From Candidatus Omnitrophota bacterium (lineage in GTDB: Bacteria > Omnitrophota > Gorgyraeia > Gygaellales > JAHJCI01), in the NCBI GenBank assembly GCA_018813085.1, contig JAHJCI010000100.1, forward strand, positions 1 through 8,347: a DNA stretch of 8,347 nucleotides, read 5' to 3'. Each line of letters begins with the position of its first letter. Position 1 is the first letter of the stretch. The notes beneath the pieces were generated by a model. That model saw nothing but the letters and a program-made list of their open reading frames with translations. It had not been told where the DNA came from and did no database searches. The position numbers and the translations under genes are program-made. Shown here piece by piece: positions 1 to 5,551 of this stretch.

Positions 1-62
1 CTCGGGAAACAGAATTTTGCTGCATCTTACGAAGCGGGGCTCATTAAAAGAGGAGGCGAAAG
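1..62 (+). other. Leader region, possible tail of an upstream gene
   Basis: No gene can be assigned here. All three forward frames are open from the window edge: frame 1 runs to a TGA at 76-78, frame 2 to a TAA at 68-70 and frame 3 to a TAA at 45-47. The 3' end of an upstream gene is therefore likely, but its frame cannot be chosen. Frames 1 and 2 would overlap the next gene by 16 and 8 nt, while frame 3 would end just before its ribosome binding site. None of the three short peptides is one I recognise. Confidence 0.3.
51..56 (+). promoter_or_regulatory. Strong Shine-Dalgarno site for the LysM lipoprotein gene
   Basis: A perfect AGGAGG lies 6 nt before the ATG at 63. It is one of the clearest ribosome binding sites in the window and fixes the start of the lipoprotein gene. 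It also shows that this organism uses Shine-Dalgarno initiation, in contrast to the genes here that start inside their upstream neighbour. Confidence 0.85.
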
Positions 63-623
63 ATGTATAAGAAGATGACTTTGCTGGTGTTGCTGGTTTT
101 TATGGCTTTTCTCGTCAGTGGCTGCGTAGTAAGGACTTATCCGGTGATAAAAGAAAGAGTGGATCAGGATGCTGAAGGTAACCGCGGTTATCTTCAGGGA
201 GGGTCTTCGGATTCTACTGCGGCACCTAAGAAGACTACCCGTAAGGTTCAGGTTGTGGAGTTTGAGCTTTATCCGATAAAGGTCGAAGAGGGACCCAGGG
301 CTTCTTCCAAGGCCGCTAAAAGCCAGGAGCCTTCAGCAGGGGCCAAAGAAGGTATGCAGGCCCGGCCGCAAACCGTACAGGTTCCGGTTACCGTAATCAG
401 TCCTGTAGTTGCCGAGCCTGAAGAGGCCACAATGACGGTAATCAAGAATTACACCGTAAAAAAAGGCGATACCCTGCAGACCATTTCCAGGAAATTCTAT
501 GGTACGACCAAGCGCTGGAACGAAATTTACGAGTCTAATAGAAAAATATTAAAGAGCCCACATAGCATTTATCCCGGCCAGGTAATCGAGGTTCCCATTG
601 AGGAAGTTTCCGGAATAAAATAA
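63..623 (+). CDS. LysM domain lipoprotein
   Basis: This is a 186-residue envelope lipoprotein with a C-terminal peptidoglycan-binding LysM domain. The N-terminus has two lysines (3-4), a hydrophobic core (about 6-18) and the lipobox LVSGC, with Cys21 as the predicted lipidation site. Residues about 35-125 are a low-complexity linker rich in Ala, Pro, Lys, Ser and Glu, expected to be flexible. Residues about 129-178 form one LysM unit, visible as YTVKKGDTL at its start, the FYGTTKRWNEIYESN core, and YPGQVIEVP at its end. LysM modules bind the glycan backbone of peptidoglycan, so the protein probably tethers a membrane to the cell wall. No catalytic domain is present. Its stop codon shares a base with the start of phoH (TAATG), so the two are probably cotranscribed and translationally coupled. 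The exact role is unknown; the domain call is firm. Confidence 0.9.
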   Translation: MYKKMTLLVLLVFMAFLVSGCVVRTYPVIKERVDQDAEGNRGYLQGGSSDSTAAPKKTTRKVQVVEFELYPIKVEEGPRASSKAAKSQEPSAGAKEGMQARPQTVQVPVTVISPVVAEPEEATMTVIKNYTVKKGDTLQTISRKFYGTTKRWNEIYESNRKILKSPHSIYPGQVIEVPIEEVSGIK

Positions 624-1504
624 TGCAAAAGATAATTTACCTGCAAAACAACCAGGAGGCTCAGTCGCTTTTTGGAACCTGCGATAAGAATATCAGGGCT
701 ATTGAAAAGGAATATAAAATAAAGATTAATACCCGCGGAGAAAAGTTGAAGTTGAGCGGAAACTCTCGGGGGGTTCAGAAGGCAGCTATCCTGGTCAATT
801 CACTCCTGGGCCCTATAAGGCAAGGCAGGGCTGGGCATACCGCTGTTACGCAGAGTTCTTCTGTACATAAAATTATACCCAAGACCAAAGGGCAAAGGGA
901 TTATGTACAGGCAATCGATAAATACGATATTGTTTTCTCTGTCGGGCCGGCAGGGACAGGCAAGACTTATCTTGCTGTCTGGCAGGCGCAGGATGCGCTC
1001 AAGAAAGGCCTGGTGCGACGCATTATTCTGACACGGCCTGCCATAGAAGCAGGTGAATCATTAGGGTTTCTGCCCGGGGATATGTACGAAAAAATATCTC
1101 CTTATTTAAGGCCCCTTTATGATGCGCTTTATGATATGATTGATGCGGATATAATCGAAAAATACATAGATACGGGCATTATTGAAGTTGCTCCGCTTGC
1201 CTATATGCGGGGCAGGACATTAAACGACGCTTTTATAATCCTTGACGAAGCTCAAAATTGTACTGTAGAGCAGATGAAGATGTTCTTAACGCGCCTTGGT
1301 TTTGACTCAAAGGCCGTAATTACCGGTGATATAACACAAAGCGATTTACCGGCAGGTAAGCCTACCGGGCTCCTGCAGGCCCAGGAAATATTGAAGAATA
1401 TCAAAGGGATAAAATTTATCTATCTTAGCAGGCGCGATGTAGTAAGGCATGAGCTTGTCCAGAAAATAATCGAGGCATATGAGAAAACAAGTCATAAAAA
1501 GTAG
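623..1504 (+). CDS. phoH: PhoH family protein (YbeZ/PhoL-type P-loop ATPase)
   Basis: This 293-residue protein matches the usual PhoH/YbeZ organisation. A small N-terminal KH-like region (about 1-65) precedes a P-loop ATPase domain. Visible motifs are Walker A GPAGTGKT (108-115), the family block TRPAIEAGESLGFLPGD (137-153), Walker B FIILDEAQN (204-212), ITGDITQSDLP (233-243) and the C-terminal RRDVVRHELVQKI (270-282), a conserved basic motif. Family members are cytoplasmic ATPases, proposed RNA helicases, that are functionally tied to the endoribonuclease YbeY; ybeY lies two genes downstream, which fits. The ATG overlaps the preceding stop by one base, and no good Shine-Dalgarno lies at normal distance (GAGGAA at 600-605 is about 17 nt away), so coupling to the upstream gene is likely. 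The 3' end overlaps the next gene by 26 nt. All key motifs are intact. Confidence 0.95.
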   Translation: MQKIIYLQNNQEAQSLFGTCDKNIRAIEKEYKIKINTRGEKLKLSGNSRGVQKAAILVNSLLGPIRQGRAGHTAVTQSSSVHKIIPKTKGQRDYVQAIDKYDIVFSVGPAGTGKTYLAVWQAQDALKKGLVRRIILTRPAIEAGESLGFLPGDMYEKISPYLRPLYDALYDMIDADIIEKYIDTGIIEVAPLAYMRGRTLNDAFIILDEAQNCTVEQMKMFLTRLGFDSKAVITGDITQSDLPAGKPTGLLQAQEILKNIKGIKFIYLSRRDVVRHELVQKIIEAYEKTSHKK

Positions 1505-2828
1505 TTTGGCCGTTTTATTATTATTCCTGGCCAGCTTCATATTGAAGTTTAATTTATTGCTGCCGTTGATGCTGGTGGTAATTTTTATTTTTCTGGAGAC
1601 CTATAATAGCTTTAAGCCTTCGGGCTGCCGTTTTTCACAGCTCTTGTTTTTGTTTCTGGTTATTTTTGCCATCGGGCTCTGGTGTTTTGAAAAATCCCTG
1701 GAAATTTATTTTATACCCTTTGTTCTGATTCCCATGCTGGTGATTATTCTTTGGCAAAACCTGGTGATTTCTCTGTTGATGATTTTAGCTTGCGGTTTTT
1801 CTCTGGGTTTTGAGTTCGGCAGCTTAAACCTGATAGCCTTGTTTTTTATAAGCGGAATAATTTCAACTGTTTTACTGGTTAACGTACGGCGCCGTTCTCA
1901 AATCATACGCGCAGGATTTATTGCCGGCCTCTTTCAGTCTTTAACCTGGGCTCTTATCCAGAATTTCAGGGTTGTCGACGGAATAAACCCTTTATTTTTC
2001 TTTTTTATAAACGGCGCAGCCTGCGGCATAGCTGTTGTAGGATTTCTTCCTGTGTTTGAGTATTTATTCGGTATTGTCACAAACATCAGCCTGCTTGAAC
2101 TTTCCGATTTCAATTCTCCCGTACTTAAGAGGCTGATGCTGGAAGCACCCGGTACCTATCATCATAGCCTGGTTGTGGGAAACCTCTCGGAAGCTGCCTG
2201 TGAAGCAGTGAACGCAAACGCTCTCCTGGCCAGGATTGGTTCCTATTACCATGATATCGGAAAAATCGATAAATCAGAATATTTTATCGAGAATCAAAAA
2301 ATAGGCGTAAGCAAACATGAGGACCTGACTCCCTCAATGAGCAAGCTGGTGATCATAAACCACGTCAAGGAAGGGGAGCTTATTGCTAAGCGCTTTCGCA
2401 TAAACCCGCGTATTATTGATTTTATCCGTCAGCATCATGGTACGAGCCTGGTCTATTATTTTTACCGCCGCGCCTTAGAGAACGAAGAAGGCGAAGAGAT
2501 TTCTGAGGAGGGCTTCCGCTATCCCGGGCCTAAGCCGATGAACAAAGAAACGGCTATTGTGCTTTTGGCAGATTCGGTTGAGGCAGCAACGCGCGCCCTG
2601 AAGGAGCCTACTCCCAATCGCATCGAGCAGGAGGTTCAGAAAATTATCAATAATAAATTTATTGACGGACAGCTGGATGAGTGTGATTTGACTTTGAAGG
2701 ACCTTGAGAAAATTTCCGGTATTTTTATCCGCCTCCTGACAAGTATATACCATTCCCGCGTAAACTATACGCAAGAAACCCGTGCAAATAACCATCATAA
2801 ACCGACAAAAGAAGATTCCCATCAGTAA
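1479..2828 (+). CDS. Compact PgpH-type membrane HD phosphodiesterase
   Basis: This 449-residue protein belongs to the 7TM-HD family (B. subtilis YqfF, Listeria PgpH), whose members hydrolyse cyclic di-AMP. The N-terminal half (about 8-200) is a series of hydrophobic helices. The cytosolic HD domain starts at the family signature LLELSDFNSPVLKRLMLEAP (205-224) and carries the expected metal ligands: His228/229 (TYHHSL), HDIGK (258-262), NH at 294-295, HH at 319-320 and Asp365 (LLADSVEAATRA). The tail LDECDLTLKDLEKI (399-412) is also typical. Canonical PgpH is about 700 residues or more and has a large extracytoplasmic domain after the first helix; that domain is absent here. The start lies 26 nt inside phoH, with GAGG only 3 nt upstream. 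A TTG at 1506 is a weaker alternative start. Family membership is very likely; cyclic di-AMP as substrate is inferred from the family. Confidence 0.92.
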   Translation: MRKQVIKSSLAVLLLFLASFILKFNLLLPLMLVVIFIFLETYNSFKPSGCRFSQLLFLFLVIFAIGLWCFEKSLEIYFIPFVLIPMLVIILWQNLVISLLMILACGFSLGFEFGSLNLIALFFISGIISTVLLVNVRRRSQIIRAGFIAGLFQSLTWALIQNFRVVDGINPLFFFFINGAACGIAVVGFLPVFEYLFGIVTNISLLELSDFNSPVLKRLMLEAPGTYHHSLVVGNLSEAACEAVNANALLARIGSYYHDIGKIDKSEYFIENQKIGVSKHEDLTPSMSKLVIINHVKEGELIAKRFRINPRIIDFIRQHHGTSLVYYFYRRALENEEGEEISEEGFRYPGPKPMNKETAIVLLADSVEAATRALKEPTPNRIEQEVQKIINNKFIDGQLDECDLTLKDLEKISGIFIRLLTSIYHSRVNYTQETRANNHHKPTKEDSHQ

Positions 2829-3312
2829 GAGGGCAATAAAGTCGACAGTCCTTAAAGTATTCAAAATCCTGTATCCGGAGAGAGAAGAATACCGCAGAAG
2901 TAAAGCAAGGTTTCTTCAAAAAACAGGAAGTGCCGCGGCAGGAGAATTAAGCGTTCTTTTCACTGATAATAAAACAATCAGGCAGCTTAACCTTAAATTT
3001 ACAGGCAAAGATGAGCCGACTGACGTGCTTTGTTTTGACCTTTCTGAAAAAAATAATACCTCTGTTGATATAGTTATTTCGGCAGAAAGGGCCTGTGAGA
3101 ATGCAGCGATATTCAAGACTCTGCCAATTGCTGAAGCAAAACTTTACCTGGTGCATGGGATATTGCATTTTCTTGGTTACGATGATAAGAGGCAAAAAGA
3201 CAGAGAGAAGATGCATCAGTTGGCACTGCAGATTCTTAGTAAAGTAGCGAGCAGCCCTTCGACTAGCTCAGGATCCCTCGAAGGATCCCGAGTGAAATCG
3301 AGGAACAAGTAG
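2782..3312 (+). CDS. ybeY: Endoribonuclease YbeY (rRNA maturation factor)
   Basis: YbeY is a metal-dependent single-strand endoribonuclease of the cytoplasm that acts in 16S rRNA 3'-end maturation and ribosome quality control. The 176-residue product has the family layout: an N-terminal strand ITIINRQKKIPI (3-14), the central GELSVLFTDNKTIRQLN (54-70), DEPTDVLCFDL (77-87) and the metal site HGILHFLGYDD (125-135). His125 and His129 are present, but the third ligand, normally His, is Asp135. The start is a GTG 47 nt inside the preceding gene. The family-conserved N-terminus begins right after it and no ATG, GTG or TTG follows nearby, so GTG is the best start. Residues from 157 on (SSPSTSS... 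to the end) are encoded by an inserted palindromic repeat. Without the insertion the protein would end as SKVARK at 158 residues, a typical family length. Confidence 0.93.
   Translation: MQITIINRQKKIPISKRAIKSTVLKVFKILYPEREEYRRSKARFLQKTGSAAAGELSVLFTDNKTIRQLNLKFTGKDEPTDVLCFDLSEKNNTSVDIVISAERACENAAIFKTLPIAEAKLYLVHGILHFLGYDDKRQKDREKMHQLALQILSKVASSPSTSSGSLEGSRVKSRNK
3257..3303. repeat. Imperfect long hairpin built around paired GGATCC
   Basis: GGATCC at 3271-3276 and 3283-3288 can pair across the 6-nt loop CTCGAA. The stem continues outward with mismatches (3257-3270 against 3289-3303, one bulged A). An alternative fold pairs CCTTCGA (3256-3262) with TCGAAGG (3278-3284). The CCTTCGACT...GCTCAGGATCC wording resembles short palindromic repeats I recall from many uncultured bacterial genomes. 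The hairpin lies inside the translated end of ybeY. Confidence 0.7.
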
Positions 3313-3313
3313 A

Positions 3314-3334
3314 CCTGCCTGTCGGCAAGGCAGG
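3314..3334. repeat. Hairpin between ybeY and recO
   Basis: CCTGCCT (3314-3320) and AGGCAGG (3328-3334) form a perfect 7-bp stem around a 7-nt loop; TGCC/GGCA can pair as an inner alternative. It starts directly after the ybeY stop codon (TAG at 3310-3312). No T-run follows, so it is not a standard intrinsic terminator, though it could affect mRNA stability or coupling between ybeY and recO. It is the second palindrome of the 93-nt insertion. Confidence 0.7.
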
Positions 3335-3355
3335 GAGTAGCGAGAAAATAAAGTT

Positions 3356-4102
3356 ATGGCGATACATAAAACAGAAGGTATTATCCTAAACACGCAGAAT
3401 TTCCGGCAAACCAGCCTGATTATAAATTTTTATACCCGCGATTTTGGTAAGCTTAGCGGGCTATTAAAGGGCGCCAGGGAAGAGCTGGGAAAATTTGGCA
3501 GCAACCTTGATCTATTCTCATTAAACGAGATAGTATTTTACAAGAAGAATCAATCAAAGCTTCACTTGGTCAGCCAGTGTGATTTAAAAAAAGATTTCAG
3601 GGGTATCAAAAAAGACCTCGAAAAGGTAAAAAAGGCCTTTTCTATAGTAGGGTTGCTTACAAGCCTCACGGTAGAGGAGGATAAAAACGAAGAAATCTTC
3701 AACCTTGCCCTCTCATGCCTAGAACAACTGGAGAACGGTAGCCGCCTGGACAGGATATTGATAATCTTTAAAATAAAATTTCTGGATTACTGCGGTTTTA
3801 AGCCGCACCTTGATTCTTGCGTATCTTGCAATAACAGGATTATTTCTCAGGCAAGGCTTAGCTTCAAGTTTGGTGGATTGTTGTGCGAGGATTGTTTGAA
3901 TAAAGATATAAAATCAAGGAATATCTTCCGCGGCACGGTTGCTTCTATACTCTATATCGAGAAAAATAATTTTGACAGCGTTCTGCGCCTGGGGATAAAC
4001 CATGAGATTATGAGAGAGCTTAACCAGGTTTTGGATGCATTTTTAGAATTCCATTTGGATAAGAAGCTTCCTGAGAGTAGCGAAATTATGATAGGTACTT
4101 AA
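3356..4102 (+). CDS. recO: DNA repair protein RecO
   Basis: RecO acts with RecR, and in many bacteria RecF, to load RecA on SSB-coated single-stranded DNA during recombinational repair. The 248-residue product has the normal length. The N-terminal OB-fold region begins with HKTEGIILNTQNFRQTSLIINFYT, here residues 4-27, and continues with GKLSGLLKGAR (31-41). A helical middle region follows. The C-terminal zinc-binding site has the four expected cysteines as two CxxC pairs: Cys155/Cys158 and Cys177/Cys180. The ATG at 3356 places the conserved N-terminus right at the start. Its upstream region is the palindromic insertion, and only a weak purine-rich stretch (GAGAAAATAAAG) precedes it. In B. 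subtilis recO closes the same cluster after dgkA, cdd and era, none of which is present between ybeY and recO here. Confidence 0.93.
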   Translation: MAIHKTEGIILNTQNFRQTSLIINFYTRDFGKLSGLLKGAREELGKFGSNLDLFSLNEIVFYKKNQSKLHLVSQCDLKKDFRGIKKDLEKVKKAFSIVGLLTSLTVEEDKNEEIFNLALSCLEQLENGSRLDRILIIFKIKFLDYCGFKPHLDSCVSCNNRIISQARLSFKFGGLLCEDCLNKDIKSRNIFRGTVASILYIEKNNFDSVLRLGINHEIMRELNQVLDAFLEFHLDKKLPESSEIMIGT

Positions 4103-4103
4103 G

Positions 4104-4163
4104 ATGAATCGCCGCCTTCTTATATTCAAAGTTATCATTGAGTACAAGAAGGCAGGGGATTGA
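4104..4163 (+). CDS. Possible 19-residue mini-ORF in the recO-panE gap
   Basis: An ATG one base after the recO stop opens a 19-codon frame starting MNRRLLIFKVIIEYKK and ending at TGA 4161-4163. It fills most of the 78-nt gap, and its sequence is basic then hydrophobic. I do not recognise it and it has no convincing ribosome binding site. It could be a leader peptide, a gene remnant or chance. An inverted repeat lies within it. Low confidence that it is translated. Confidence 0.15.
   Translation: MNRRLLIFKVIIEYKKAGD
4114..4153. repeat. Inverted repeat in the recO-panE gap
   Basis: GCCTTCTT (4114-4121) and AAGAAGGC (4146-4153) are perfect 8-nt inverted repeats separated by 24 nt. No T-run follows. 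The stem could sit just before the panE ribosome binding site at 4169-4174, so an effect on translation or a protein-binding palindrome are both possible. Neither is shown. Confidence 0.4.
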
Positions 4164-4168
4164 ATGAA

Positions 4169-4174
4169 GGAAGG
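4169..4174 (+). promoter_or_regulatory. Shine-Dalgarno site fixing the panE start
   Basis: GGAAGG lies 6 nt before the ATG at 4181. It favours that ATG over an in-frame TTG at 4160, which would add seven residues (MNEGRCG) ahead of the Rossmann strand. Starting at 4181 gives MKIVVAGPGAIG, the usual N-terminus of the family. Confidence 0.75.
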
Positions 4175-4180
4175 TGCGGA

Positions 4181-5110
4181 ATGAAAATTGTTGTTGCAGG
4201 CCCGGGCGCAATAGGCTCGCTTTTCGCCTCTTATTTGACGAGGTCCAAAGAAGAGGTCTGGCTTCTGGATAAGGATAAATCGCGTGCGGAGAAACTAAAC
4301 CAGAAAGGCATAAGCATTGAGGGAGTCTCAGGCTCCTGGCATGCCAAGGTTAAGGTTTCGGTAGATCCTGTTGAAATAGGCAAGGCAGACCTCTTAATCG
4401 TTTGCGTTAAGTCATACGATACCAGGGAATTGATAAATTATGCCCAAGCGGTTGTAGGCGAAAATTGCTCTGTTCTTACCTTGCAGAACGGTATAGGTAA
4501 TGTAGAGGTGATCAGTGAGGCCCTGGGAAAGCAGAATGTGTTTGCCGGGATAACCAGCCAGGGGGCTAATCTGGCTGAGCCGGGCAAGTTGCGCCATGCC
4601 GGACTAGGCGAAACCGTTATCGGCAGCCTCGACGGAAAACTAACCTCAGAAGCGCGCCTGATCCGTCAATTATTTAACGACTGCAGGATACCTACGCGCC
4701 TTTCGCGCGATATAAAAGGGGCTCTTTGGTCAAAGCTGATTATAAACGTGGGTATAAATGCCCTTACTGCAATTACGCATTTAAAGAACGGCCAGCTGCT
4801 TGAATTCGAAGGTACGCGTTCGGTTATGAGGCAGGCTGTTGCCGAGGCAACTAAGATAGCTAAGAGAAAAAGAATAAAGCTGCAGTTTGATGATGCGCTG
4901 GCTAAGGTAGAAGCAGTTGCTCAAGCTACCGCAAATAATATTTCTTCGATGCTTTCTGACGTCCTAAAAAAGAAGCGTACCGAGATAGACTTTATAAACG
5001 GGGTTATTGTCCGCCAGGGCCAGAGCCTGGGTATGCCCGTTGTAGTGAATAGCATATTGCTTGATCTGGTTAAGACATTAGAGTCCAGTTATCTTGTAAC
5101 GATAAGCTAA
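4181..5110 (+). CDS. panE: 2-dehydropantoate 2-reductase (ketopantoate reductase family)
   Basis: The predicted enzyme reduces ketopantoate to pantoate with NADPH, a step towards pantothenate and coenzyme A. The 309-residue product begins with the Rossmann strand and the loop GPGAIG (7-12). Other matches are VKSYDT (77-81 region), Asn103 in LQNGIG, and the C-terminal helical domain with WSKLIINVGINALTAI (183-198). Lys185, Asn189, Asn193, Ser256 and Glu268 line up with E. coli PanE Lys176, Asn180, Asn184, Ser244 and Glu256, so the active site appears complete. Length is close to the usual 300. Some paralogues of this family act on other 2-oxo acids and no other pantothenate gene is in the window, so the exact substrate is inferred. 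The gene is separated by only 13 nt from the following response regulator. Confidence 0.88.
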   Translation: MKIVVAGPGAIGSLFASYLTRSKEEVWLLDKDKSRAEKLNQKGISIEGVSGSWHAKVKVSVDPVEIGKADLLIVCVKSYDTRELINYAQAVVGENCSVLTLQNGIGNVEVISEALGKQNVFAGITSQGANLAEPGKLRHAGLGETVIGSLDGKLTSEARLIRQLFNDCRIPTRLSRDIKGALWSKLIINVGINALTAITHLKNGQLLEFEGTRSVMRQAVAEATKIAKRKRIKLQFDDALAKVEAVAQATANNISSMLSDVLKKKRTEIDFINGVIVRQGQSLGMPVVVNSILLDLVKTLESSYLVTIS

Positions 5111-5111
5111 C

Positions 5112-5118
5112 GGGGAGG
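5112..5118 (+). promoter_or_regulatory. Strong Shine-Dalgarno site for the receiver-domain gene
   Basis: GGGGAGG sits 5 nt before the ATG at 5124, directly after the panE stop. The short spacing suggests the regulator is read from the same transcript as panE but initiates efficiently on its own. Confidence 0.75.
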
Positions 5119-5123
5119 TTGCT

Positions 5124-5504
5124 ATGGCCAGAAAAATATTGGTTATTGATGACAGTGAGTTAAGCCTGAATATTACCGCTCAAAATTTGGAACAGGCAGG
5201 GTTTAGCGTTTTTAAGGTAAAGAATGCGAATATAGGGCTCCAGAAGCTTAGGGAGGAAAGAATAGATATGATCGTCCTGGATTTGATTCTTCCCGGCCTT
5301 GACGGATTCAGCTTTCTTAGTATTTGCAAGCAAGAAAGCGCATTGAAGGATATACCGGTAGTAGTTTTAACAGGCAGGGATTCTACGGAAGAGATCGAAG
5401 AAGCTAAAAAAAGAGGCGCTATGGAGTGTTTTATAAAATATAAGATTTCGCCTCTTCAATTAAAGGATTACATAAAATCATATTTCGAAAAAGGCCTACC
5501 TTAG
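5124..5504 (+). CDS. Single-domain response regulator (CheY-like receiver)
   Basis: This 126-residue cytoplasmic protein consists only of a receiver domain. The acidic pair Asp9-Asp10 (VIDDS), phosphoacceptor Asp53 (IVLDLILPGLDG), switch Thr83 (VVLTGRDS) and Lys105 (CFIKY) are in place, so it should accept a phosphoryl group from a histidine kinase. The Pro that normally follows the conserved Lys is Tyr106. No DNA-binding, enzymatic or other output domain follows, so it must act by protein-protein contact, as a phosphorelay intermediate or as a phosphate sink. No kinase gene is nearby, making it an orphan, and its partner cannot be named. The start is supported by a strong ribosome binding site. 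Confidence 0.92.
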   Translation: MARKILVIDDSELSLNITAQNLEQAGFSVFKVKNANIGLQKLREERIDMIVLDLILPGLDGFSFLSICKQESALKDIPVVVLTGRDSTEEIEEAKKRGAMECFIKYKISPLQLKDYIKSYFEKGLP

Positions 5505-5551
5505 AGACTTCTTCTTTTAATCTGGTTAAATCTTTTTTAAATCCTAATAAT

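Larger units (their letters stand above)
3243..3344 (+). repeat. Palindromic repeat insertion with 9-nt flanking direct repeat
   Basis: The 9-mer AGTAGCGAG occurs at 3243-3251 and again, identically, at 3336-3344, bracketing 84 nt that contain two hairpins. Removing one copy plus the intervening DNA (93 nt) joins ybeY to GTA GCG AGA AAA TAA. This gives a 158-residue YbeY with a stop 4 nt before the recO ATG. The arrangement looks like insertion of a small non-coding element with a target-site duplication. The element's outer ends are not clear inverted repeats of each other, so a classical transposon derivative is not proven. Template switching or repeat capture could produce the same structure. 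Confidence 0.75.

Noticed and set aside
1346..1540. Antisense open frame across the phoH/HD-protein junction
   Set aside because: It lies opposite two strongly supported genes, has no ribosome binding site evidence and no recognisable domain.
2475..2919. Antisense open frames opposite the HD domain and the ybeY start
   Set aside because: They mirror conserved coding sequence on the plus strand and their proteins show no family features.
3243..3344. CRISPR array or tRNA in the repeat-rich ybeY-recO region
   Set aside because: There are only two copies of a 9-mer and unrelated hairpins; no regularly spaced repeats and no cloverleaf.
4160..4180. Upstream TTG start for the ketopantoate reductase
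   Set aside because: It adds seven non-family residues, while the ATG at 4181 has GGAAGG at 6-nt spacing and puts the Rossmann strand at the N-terminus.
5516..5538. Possible intrinsic terminator before polX (TTTAA/TTAAA stem then six T)
   Set aside because: The stem is only five A/T pairs and too weak to call a terminator.
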